Below the pieces are notes generated by a model. The model was not told the DNA's origin, made no database searches, and saw nothing but the letters and a program-made list of their open reading frames with translations. This document shows, in pieces, positions 6,966-12,601 of a stretch of 14,929 nucleotides of DNA (its first letter is position 1; each line of letters opens with the position of its first letter). Source of the stretch: Candidatus Altarchaeota archaeon (GTDB lineage: Archaea > SpSt-1190); the NCBI GenBank assembly GCA_018221025.1, contig JAAOXX010000003.1, positions 1 to 14,929 on the forward strand, in the 5' to 3' direction. The translations under genes and the position numbers were made by a program.

Positions 6966-6973
6966 AATAAATA
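6966..6973 (+). promoter_or_regulatory. TATA-like box before the small membrane protein
   Basis: AATAAATA begins right after the TAG stop of the upstream gene and is centred about 26 bp before the ATG at 6995. The membrane-protein gene therefore probably has its own leaderless promoter. Confidence 0.45.
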
Positions 6974-6994
6974 CTACAAAAGCTCTGGGATTCT

Positions 6995-7309
6995 ATGGCA
7001 CTAGAATGGGCTTCGGCCATAATTGAAACTCCTTATTTGATTGTGCCAATTATTGCATGGTTGTGGGGGCGGGCTAAGTTCCCTCAATTCAAGTGGAATA
7101 AAATTGCTGCAGGAGCATTAATGACATTCGGCGGTAAAATGCTTGGAACACTTATTTTGGCAATGGGACCATTCCTTGCAAATGAATGGATGGCCTGGCC
7201 TGGAACAATCATAAGTTTGGTTGGAACTGTAAGTTTAATTATGGGTTTAGGAATAATAGGATTCTACACACTCTATGGTGCGCTACTCACTTGGAAGTCA
7301 AACGCATAA
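6995..7309 (+). CDS. Small integral membrane protein of unknown function
   Basis: 104 aa, not recognised as a known family. It has three hydrophobic segments long enough to span a membrane, at about residues 8-25, 37-61 and 68-96, with short polar links (GRAKFPQFKWNK; NEWM) and a short basic tail (WKSNA). Glycine is frequent in segments 2 and 3, as in tightly packed helices. No signal peptide, charged catalytic residues or cysteines are seen. It follows the squalene/phytoene-synthase-like gene by 29 bp on the same strand but appears to have its own TATA box, so co-function is only a guess. Its last 23 bp overlap the 3' end of the convergent dehydrogenase gene. Confidence 0.7.
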   Translation: MALEWASAIIETPYLIVPIIAWLWGRAKFPQFKWNKIAAGALMTFGGKMLGTLILAMGPFLANEWMAWPGTIISLVGTVSLIMGLGIIGFYTLYGALLTWKSNA

Positions 7310-8066
7310 CTTCTCTCGCGGCATCAGTCCACATCTCTTCTGTATTTGATGCAAGGTGTGGAGTCGCAATAAGATTCATGTGTTCTAAAATTAATCCTGA
7401 ATATGGCTCTTCTGGAAAAACATCTAGTGCAGCACCATACATGGTTCCAGATTTTAGTGCATCAAAAACTGCCTCAGTATCTACAACCCCCCCTCGTGAA
7501 ACATCAATAAGAATTCCTTTGAATTTTGAAATGAAGTCGTTGTTAATTATTCCCTTGGTTTCTTTAGTCAAAGGAACGTGAATTGAAACTATGTCTGCAC
7601 CGAGCAATTCATCGAGGGATTTCACAACCAATTCGGATTTAACATAAGGGTCATATGCCAAGAGTTTGCACCCGAGCCCATTAATAACTTTTGCAAGTTC
7701 TTTTCCAATAATACCCAATCCAACAATCCCCCAGGTTTTCCCACTAAGTCTCTTCCCCTCCGGTCTAAGCCATTCTTGAACTCTCGATACAGGAAGTCGC
7801 CTAAGGAGAGTTATTGCTGAAGAAACGCAAAATTCTGCTACGTCAATTGCACCCGCAGGAACTCTATGAAAATTAATTTCTTTTGATTTCAAAAACTCTT
7901 CATCAATATTATCCACTCCGTGTGAAACTGCAATGACCGTGTCAATCCCTTGTGGCAAAGTATCTTCATTCACTCCTTCGGGGTATCTAACAACTAAAAC
8001 ATTTTGATGATTGTCTTCAAGTGAATGGATAAATGATTCTGGAAATTCACCGCGAAGCTGAACCAT
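7287..8066 (-). CDS. D-isomer-specific 2-hydroxyacid dehydrogenase
   Basis: NAD(P)-dependent oxidoreductase of the D-2-hydroxyacid dehydrogenase family (phosphoglycerate, glyoxylate and hydroxypyruvate reductases). The Rossmann motif GLGIIG lies at 116-121, followed by the AYDPY strand (137-141). Catalytic residues are in place: R191 (VSRGG), E220 (DVFPEEP) and H237 (TPHLAS). At 259 aa it is short for a family usually above 300, chiefly because the N-terminal part before the SSAITLLRRLP helix is reduced. This is the real start: the codon before ATG 8066 is an in-frame TGA, and a TATA palindrome lies about 28 bp upstream. Substrate unknown. It is divergent from the DUF432-MscS pair. Confidence 0.88.
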   Translation of the reverse strand: MVQLRGEFPESFIHSLEDNHQNVLVVRYPEGVNEDTLPQGIDTVIAVSHGVDNIDEEFLKSKEINFHRVPAGAIDVAEFCVSSAITLLRRLPVSRVQEWLRPEGKRLSGKTWGIVGLGIIGKELAKVINGLGCKLLAYDPYVKSELVVKSLDELLGADIVSIHVPLTKETKGIINNDFISKFKGILIDVSRGGVVDTEAVFDALKSGTMYGAALDVFPEEPYSGLILEHMNLIATPHLASNTEEMWTDAAREVMRLTSK

Positions 8067-8089
8067 TCACAAAACAGCCATGGAAGGTT

Positions 8090-8099
8090 ATATTAATAT
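8090..8099. promoter_or_regulatory. Palindromic TATA element shared by divergent genes
   Basis: ATATTAATAT, a perfect palindrome. Its centre lies about 28 bp from the ATG at 8066 on the minus strand and about 22 bp from the GTG at 8117 on the plus strand. It is the only clear TATA-like sequence in this gap of about 50 bp, so it may serve the dehydrogenase and DUF432 genes in both directions. Confidence 0.5.
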
Positions 8100-8116
8100 C
8101 CAAAATTAACCGTGAC

Positions 8117-8779
8117 GTGTTTGGGAAGCTATCAATTGAAAAAAGTCATAAGAACACTCATTTTTCTGTTGAAAAGAAGAGAGGGTACTTCGTGTATAAG
8201 CGAGACAAGAAAACAGTGAAGCTTGTTTCAAAATCACTTGAGCTCGAAGTCAGGCCCTTGATACCAATAAATTTACCAGACAGAATAACCGATACATTCA
8301 TGGTTAGATATTCATCACTCCATATTGGTCCTGGAGAAAGCACTATTGTGTTTTTGAAAATACCAATTGAGATTGGGGTATTTTTCCAGGGGGAATCCAT
8401 TGACACATTTGGATTCAGTAAGGAAGAATTTGTATTGTATGGTCCAGTTGATGGAGGCTTGGTTGCAAGAAATGTAAGGGGGGAAGTTATTGAAAACCCT
8501 AATGAAAAAGGAGACGGTAAATCAGCCATAATTCCTTTACGAATTAAAAACTACTTGAAAGACGCAGTGAAGGCTTCGCGTCTCTTATTGAATACTAAAT
8601 TTTTAGAAGTTTATTACAAAGACAATCTCGTTGCAACTGAAATGGTTAAACTTGACTTACATGGAATTCCAAGAGTTCGATATATGAATAGGAACTATTT
8701 CAAAGGCATGACTAAGATAAAGGCCAAGAAGCAGGTCTTGAAGAAGGAAGAGGTTTCGAAAATGGAGTGGGGAGTATGA
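8117..8779 (+). CDS. DUF432-family protein, partner of MscS channel
   Basis: About 220 aa, related to the archaeal DUF432 family, whose function is unknown. Visible family features are an N-terminal FGKLSIE, RPLIPINLPDRITDTFMVRY (about 46-65), then FLKIPIEIGVFFQG, IDTFGFSKEEFVLYG and a second β-rich half. The protein is predicted to be β-rich and soluble, with no membrane segment and a Lys-rich C-terminus. I start at GTG 8117 (MFGKL). The open frame runs back to an ATG at 8033, but that overlaps the divergent dehydrogenase start and gives an unconserved-looking leader. The stop overlaps the ATG of MscS (ATGA), so the two are translationally coupled. In other archaea DUF432 genes are, to my knowledge, found beside MscS-type channels, which suggests a cytoplasmic accessory or sensor. 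Confidence 0.75.
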   Translation: MFGKLSIEKSHKNTHFSVEKKRGYFVYKRDKKTVKLVSKSLELEVRPLIPINLPDRITDTFMVRYSSLHIGPGESTIVFLKIPIEIGVFFQGESIDTFGFSKEEFVLYGPVDGGLVARNVRGEVIENPNEKGDGKSAIIPLRIKNYLKDAVKASRLLLNTKFLEVYYKDNLVATEMVKLDLHGIPRVRYMNRNYFKGMTKIKAKKQVLKKEEVSKMEWGV

Positions 8780-9567
8780 TAGATATTGCAGCAATATTAG
8801 CTAGTGAAAAGGCGATTACAGTAATTACAGGAATTGTTACTTTCATAATTGGAATCCTCATCATCAAGAGGCTTGAAAAAGTATTTGAGCGTGGTTTCAG
8901 GCGTAGTATGCCAAAAGGGATGGCAAAAAGTGTTTCAAGATTAACATACTATGGAATGGTGTTCCTTGTAAGTTTAATTGCATTGGATGCTGGTGGATTC
9001 AAAATTGAGAGTCTCTTGTTAGCAGGAGGAGTGATGGGTGTCGCAATAGGTTTTGCAAGTAAAACTACAGTTTCTAATTTGATTTCAGGACTGTTTCTGT
9101 ATGTAGACAGACCTTTTGACATAGGAGACAGTGTTGATTTTGAAGGAGTTGGTGGAACTGTTCAAGATATTACACCACTCAGTACACGAATTACAACTTG
9201 GGATGGTCCTATGGTCAGGGTTCCAAATGAAACTGTGTTTAATTCAAATATTAAAAATTTCAAAAAGGTTGTAGTGAGACGATTCGAATACAAAATCGGA
9301 GTAAGCTACGATTCAAACATAGACACGGCAATGAAAACCATTGAGAAAGTTTTACAAGATGAACCATATGTTTTGAAGGAACCCGCAGTAAGTGTGTTCA
9401 TGAGTAATATGTTGGACTCATCAATTGAAATAACTGTGAAGGCATGGACGCCGGCTTCAAAAAATTATTCAGTAAAAACTCAAATACTTAAAAAATTCTA
9501 TGACGCATTAACAAAAGCAAAGATTGAAATTCCATATCCGCAGATGGATGTTCACTTAAGAAAGTGA
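8776..9567 (+). CDS. mscS: MscS-type mechanosensitive channel
   Basis: Small-conductance mechanosensitive channel of 263 aa that opens under membrane tension to release solutes on osmotic downshock; it forms a heptamer in studied members. There are three membrane helices, at about residues 12-30, 57-74 and 79-110. The third carries the gating motif GGVMGVAIGFASKTTVSNLI, followed by FLYVDRPFDIGDSV (107-120), the hallmark of the family. The cytoplasmic β and α/β domains then follow, ending in IPYPQMDVHL. The start is ATG 8776, overlapping the DUF432 stop, with GGAG at 8764-8767 at good spacing. A GTG at 8767 is a weaker alternative. The last codons are part of a 15-bp duplication that leads into the repeat array. 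Confidence 0.94.
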   Translation: MIDIAAILASEKAITVITGIVTFIIGILIIKRLEKVFERGFRRSMPKGMAKSVSRLTYYGMVFLVSLIALDAGGFKIESLLLAGGVMGVAIGFASKTTVSNLISGLFLYVDRPFDIGDSVDFEGVGGTVQDITPLSTRITTWDGPMVRVPNETVFNSNIKNFKKVVVRRFEYKIGVSYDSNIDTAMKTIEKVLQDEPYVLKEPAVSVFMSNMLDSSIEITVKAWTPASKNYSVKTQILKKFYDALTKAKIEIPYPQMDVHLRK

Positions 9568-9584
9568 AACTTAAGAAAGTGAAA
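9555..9584 (+). repeat. 15-bp tandem duplication over the mscS stop codon
   Basis: CTTAAGAAAGTGAAA occurs twice without a gap (9555-9569 and 9570-9584). The first copy encodes the last residues of MscS (LRK) and its TGA. It merges into the 32-bp array that follows. Confidence 0.85.
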
Positions 9585-9588
9585 TCTT

Positions 9589-9664
9589 GAAGAGATGAAA
9601 TCTTTGAAAGACGAAGTCTTGAAGAGATGAAATCTTTGAAAGACGAAGTCTTGAAGAGATGAAG
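9589..9664. repeat. 32-bp tandem repeat array, hairpin-rich
   Basis: Two exact 32-bp units (9589-9620, 9621-9652) and a 12-bp partial third, in the gap between convergent mscS and the redoxin gene. Each unit is a chain of short inverted repeats: AGAT-GAA-ATCT, TCTTT-G-AAAGA and AAGAC-GAA-GTCTT. The top strand is purine-rich; the minus strand is pyrimidine-rich with T runs. It may help terminate transcription from both sides. It is not CRISPR, since there are no spacers. Each unit also opens an 11-codon frame from ATG that ends in TGA overlapping the next ATG, probably by chance. Confidence 0.85.
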
Positions 9665-9973
9665 TTAACCCAATAGTTTTTGCAGCCAAGACTTTTTTGG
9701 GCTTCGCTTTCCATCGGCGAGTGCAACTATATCTTGAAGTTCAGATTGGGTAGGAACTCCTTTTTTTATGATGGGCCTTACATCTCCAAATACAACAAAT
9801 GTTGGTACACTTGAAACGGCATATCGTTCAGACCAATTCTGTCCACTTTTAGTTGAAGTATCAAGTTCAGTAAATTTCATTCCACTTTCACTGGAGAATT
9901 CTTTTAGAACTTTCTTTGCCATGGGACAATGTGGGCAAGTTCGACTAGTGAGGAGTTCAATTTTCACTGCCAC
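9665..9973 (-). CDS. Thioredoxin/glutaredoxin-fold protein with CPHC active site
   Basis: 102-aa thiol-disulfide oxidoreductase. The active site CPHC (C13-C16) follows the first strand (IELLTSRT). The cis-Pro loop is SSVPTF (about 55-60), and the fold is βαβαββα. This is the small archaeal glutaredoxin-like thioredoxin type; the CPHC centre suggests a less reducing potential than CGPC, by analogy with other thioredoxin-fold enzymes. The start GTG at 9973 overlaps the thioredoxin stop by 10 bp, with GGTGAT a few bases upstream as ribosome-binding site. A second GTG at 9967 (giving MKIELL) would also work. A C-terminal basic tail (GKRSPKKSWLQK) follows. It is co-transcribed with the thioredoxin gene; the partner substrate is unknown. 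Confidence 0.88.
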   Translation of the reverse strand: MAVKIELLTSRTCPHCPMAKKVLKEFSSESGMKFTELDTSTKSGQNWSERYAVSSVPTFVVFGDVRPIIKKGVPTQSELQDIVALADGKRSPKKSWLQKLLG

Positions 9974-10344
9974 CGCATCACCATTTCTTTAATGAACGAT
10001 ACATCTTTGACCCCAACAAAGCTGTCTACAACTTTTCCATTCCTTAGTAAGTAGACTGCTGGAATTCCTTGGACTCCGAATTTTCTGGCTTCATCAGGAC
10101 TCTTGTCCGTATTAATTTTAACTAAGAGGAAACTCATCTCACTTGCAAGTCGTTCCAGAACCGGTCCTAAAATTTTACAAGGAGGACACCAGTCTGCATA
10201 GAAATCAATCACGACCACACCCTTCTGACTATCCCTTTTGAATTCATTCACACCAGTAGCGTAAACAACAGTTTTAAGTGGTTTAGATGCAGTTTCTTTT
10301 ATCTTTTCAACGTTGTTTTTTCGAATTTCACTTAGATTATCCAT
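9964..10344 (-). CDS. Thioredoxin with WCPPC active site
   Basis: 126-aa thioredoxin. The active site is ADWCPPCK (W52, C53-C56), preceded by the VVVIDFYA strand; the cis-Pro loop is GIPAV (P95). The usual CGPC is CPPC here. About 25 extra residues precede the core fold, with no signal peptide, so it is cytoplasmic. It would pass electrons from the thioredoxin reductase gene 1.3 kb away to disulfide substrates. The start ATG at 10344 has a TTATAATTTATAA element at -16 to -28, so the mRNA is probably leaderless. The CPHC redoxin gene overlaps its end, forming a two-gene unit. Confidence 0.93.
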   Translation of the reverse strand: MDNLSEIRKNNVEKIKETASKPLKTVVYATGVNEFKRDSQKGVVVIDFYADWCPPCKILGPVLERLASEMSFLLVKINTDKSPDEARKFGVQGIPAVYLLRNGKVVDSFVGVKDVSFIKEMVMRWQ

Positions 10345-10359
10345 GAGACAAAAGTGTAC

Positions 10360-10372
10360 TTATAATTTATAA
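10360..10372 (-). promoter_or_regulatory. TATA element of thioredoxin operon (shared 13-mer)
   Basis: TTATAATTTATAA (plus-strand reading), two TTATAA palindromes separated by one T. Exactly 15 nt separate it from the ATG at 10344. The same 13-mer precedes GDH and thioredoxin reductase. Confidence 0.65.
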
Positions 10373-10398
10373 AACAATTGCCTTTCACCGTTTTATTT

Positions 10399-11628
10399 TT
10401 AGAGTTGACCCCTTAGTTTCATAGCTTCAACTACGCATTCAACAGCAAGAGAAATTGCAGCAACACGCATACTTTTTTTCTGCTCCTTGTATTTCTTATG
10501 AACTTGTGTGAATGCACCATCCATAACAGTCTTCATTTTTTCACGAACTTCTTTTTGAGTCCAGTAATATCCCATTCTGTTTTGGACCCACTCAAGATAG
10601 CTGACAGTAACTCCGCCTGAATTAGCAAGCACATCAGGAATTACAATCTTTCCCTGTTCTTCAAGAATCTTATCGGCATCTGGAGTAGTTGGACCATTTG
10701 CCAACTCAACAATTAATTTAGCTTCAATATCTGCCGCATTGTTTTGATTAATTACATTTTCAATTGCGCATGGAACAAGAATACTCACGGGCAGTTCCAA
10801 AAGTTCTGCGTTCTTAATTTCTTTTCCGGGTCCTTTCACTTTTCCAGTCTTCAATTTAGTCGCTCTAATTTTCTCAATATCGAGACCTTGCTCATCATAA
10901 ATTCCACCCTTCGAATCACTCACTGCAACAACTTTGAACCCATGATTTGAGAAAAACTTTGCGGCGTAGTAGCCAACATTTCCAAATCCTTGAACGGCAA
11001 CCCTCTTACCCCTAATTTCAAATTCTTTTATTGCATTAAGTGTAGCATAAAATCCACCAAGACCCGTAGCTTCAGTTCGTCCCTCACTTCCACCCAATTC
11101 AATTGGTTTTCCAGTTAATGCCCCGGGTTCTTTTTTGCCGCGCATCGTCTCGTATTCATCAATCATCCAACCCATAATCGTAGGATTTGTGTTTACGTCT
11201 GGTGCGGGGATATCTGTATTTTGACCAAATAGTGAACCAAGTGAACGAACGAATCCACGAGAAAGACCTTCAAGCTCTCCCTTAGAAAGTTCTTTTGGAT
11301 TGACAATAATTCCGCCTTTTCCTCCACCGAATGGAACACCTGCAACTGCATTCTTCCAAGTCATCCACATTGAAAGTGCCTTCACCTCTTCAACACTTAC
11401 TTGTGGATGGAATCTAATCCCTCCTTTTGCTGGGCCCCTTGCAGTATTGTGCCAGACTCGGTAGGCTGGGTAAACATCAACGCCACTATCAGTTTTTAGT
11501 AGGATTCTGCTTTCTGTAACACGCTCAGGGTATGAGAGTGCATCTTTTGTGGAACTATCAATATCTAAAACTTCAATAACGTCGTCCAATTGTCGTAGAG
11601 CATTTTCCCAAGGATTCATTTTAGTCAT
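10399..11628 (-). CDS. gdhA: Glutamate dehydrogenase
   Basis: NAD(P)-dependent oxidative deamination of glutamate to 2-oxoglutarate and ammonia, or the reverse; links nitrogen and carbon metabolism in the cytosol. 409 aa, the normal length of hexameric archaeal enzymes. Substrate and catalytic residues are K68 (GPAKGGIRFHP), K92 (TWKNA), K104 (PFGGGKGG, catalytic Lys) and D144 (PAPDVNT). The Rossmann fingerprint GFGNVG is at 214-219, with VSDSKG after the second strand. The C-terminal domain has LANSGGVTVSYLEW. D238 at the end of strand 2 may favour NAD, but this is not decisive. The start is ATG 11628 (MTKMNPWE), with the 13-bp TATA element ending 14 nt upstream. The ATG at 11619 is an alternative. 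It has its own promoter and lies between the thioredoxin and thioredoxin reductase genes. Confidence 0.96.
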   Translation of the reverse strand: MTKMNPWENALRQLDDVIEVLDIDSSTKDALSYPERVTESRILLKTDSGVDVYPAYRVWHNTARGPAKGGIRFHPQVSVEEVKALSMWMTWKNAVAGVPFGGGKGGIIVNPKELSKGELEGLSRGFVRSLGSLFGQNTDIPAPDVNTNPTIMGWMIDEYETMRGKKEPGALTGKPIELGGSEGRTEATGLGGFYATLNAIKEFEIRGKRVAVQGFGNVGYYAAKFFSNHGFKVVAVSDSKGGIYDEQGLDIEKIRATKLKTGKVKGPGKEIKNAELLELPVSILVPCAIENVINQNNAADIEAKLIVELANGPTTPDADKILEEQGKIVIPDVLANSGGVTVSYLEWVQNRMGYYWTQKEVREKMKTVMDGAFTQVHKKYKEQKKSMRVAAISLAVECVVEAMKLRGQL

Positions 11629-11642
11629 AGTGAGATAACGGG

Positions 11643-11655
11643 TTATAATTTATAA
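11643..11655 (-). promoter_or_regulatory. TATA element of glutamate dehydrogenase (shared 13-mer)
   Basis: TTATAATTTATAA, identical to the elements before the thioredoxin and thioredoxin reductase genes, here 14 nt from the ATG at 11628. Confidence 0.65.
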
Positions 11656-11664
11656 AAAAGCTGT

Positions 11665-12573
11665 TTAGCTTTGATTCAATCCGAAGAGGTATGCTGAATC
11701 AGCAGCAATGGAGCCTTCACCCACTGCGGTGGCAATTTGGTGGAAAAGATTGCTTGCATCCGTAATATCTCCTGCCGCAAAAACACCATCAATATTGGTG
11801 GCTTGATTTTTTCCAACTTTAATAAATCCCCTTTTATCTCTGTCTAATTCAAAATTAGTTGTAAATGGAATCAAGGGTTCAAATCCAATTTCAATGAAGA
11901 GTCCACCTAACTCTAAGGTTTTTCCAGTTTTCAACTTAACTCCTTCTAATTTTTCTTTTCCAAGAATTTCGACAACTTCATCACTGAAAATAAACTCGGT
12001 CTTTCCGTTTTCTTTCATTTTCTTTATGTAGGCAGATTGCATTCTGAAAAACTTGTCGCGCCGGTATATTACATAAACTTTGGAAGCAAACTCACTGAGA
12101 ATTAATGCAGCCACACCGGCAGAGTCTCCCCCGCCAACTACTGCAACAACATTGTCTTTGAAAAAAGCACCATCGCAAGTAGCACAGGAACTTACACCTT
12201 TTCCATGAAACTCATTTTCACTCCGTATTCCGAGTTTTCGGTGCTTCAGTCCATGGGCAATCAAAACTGTTTTTGCAGTAATCTTTGTATCCCATTCACT
12301 CGTTAATTCAAAACTATCTCCTTTTTTTTCAACACTCTTTATCTTTTCCATTTTGAGTTCGGCACCGAGTCCCTTGGCATGTTCTTCCATTTCTTTTCCG
12401 AGCTTTGCGCCATCAACCAGCTTGAATCCAGGATAATTCTCAATAAATGGGTTTTCAGTCATTAGACCGCCCATAACATCGCCAAAAACTATAGACTTCA
12501 TATTGTATCGTTGCGCGTATATCGCAGCAGTTAGCCCCGCGGGACCGGAACCAATTATGGCTAAATCATACAT
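11665..12573 (-). CDS. trxB: Thioredoxin-disulfide reductase
   Basis: FAD-dependent reductase that keeps thioredoxin reduced, using NADPH. 302 aa, typical low-molecular-weight TrxR. The FAD fingerprint is IIGSGPAG (6-13), the redox-active CATC is at C130 and C133 (SCATCDGAFF), the NAD(P) fingerprint is VGGGDSA (146-152), YRRDKFFRM (170-178) fits the HRRD..RA motif that reads the NADPH 2'-phosphate, and FAAGDITD (265-272) is the second FAD site. The start ATG at 12573 has TTATAATTTATAA at -16 to -28, and the TAA stop of the upstream kinase gene lies inside that element. A 21-bp inverted repeat covers the interval from TATA to start codon, so expression is probably regulated. Natural partner: the CPPC thioredoxin, perhaps also the CPHC protein. 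Confidence 0.95.
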   Translation of the reverse strand: MYDLAIIGSGPAGLTAAIYAQRYNMKSIVFGDVMGGLMTENPFIENYPGFKLVDGAKLGKEMEEHAKGLGAELKMEKIKSVEKKGDSFELTSEWDTKITAKTVLIAHGLKHRKLGIRSENEFHGKGVSSCATCDGAFFKDNVVAVVGGGDSAGVAALILSEFASKVYVIYRRDKFFRMQSAYIKKMKENGKTEFIFSDEVVEILGKEKLEGVKLKTGKTLELGGLFIEIGFEPLIPFTTNFELDRDKRGFIKVGKNQATNIDGVFAAGDITDASNLFHQIATAVGEGSIAADSAYLFGLNQS

Positions 12574-12592
12574 AACTTGTTGTACAAGTTAT
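12572..12592. promoter_or_regulatory. Inverted-repeat operator candidate over the trxB start
   Basis: ATAACTTGT / TGT / ACAAGTTAT: a perfect 9-bp inverted repeat with a 3-nt centre. It spans from the downstream end of the TATA element to the first bases of the ATG. If the transcript is leaderless, a bound regulator would cover the transcription start and block it. No copy of the full palindrome is seen at the thioredoxin or GDH promoters. Confidence 0.6.
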
Positions 12593-12601
12593 AATTTATA
12601 A
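12589..12601 (-). promoter_or_regulatory. TATA element of trxB (shared 13-mer)
   Basis: TTATAATTTATAA, 15 nt from the ATG at 12573. It contains the stop codon of the lipid-kinase-like gene and overlaps the palindrome by 4 bp. Confidence 0.65.

Noticed and set aside
7287..7309. 23-bp convergent overlap as sign of a false gene
   Set aside because: Both proteins have real content (catalytic His region of the dehydrogenase, three membrane segments), and short 3' overlaps are common in compact genomes.
8033..8116. N-terminal extension of the DUF432 frame back to ATG 8033
   Set aside because: It would overlap the start of the divergent dehydrogenase and span the TATA palindrome; family-like sequence begins at GTG 8117.
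9581..9664. CRISPR array
   Set aside because: The repeats are head-to-tail without spacers and no cas genes are present.
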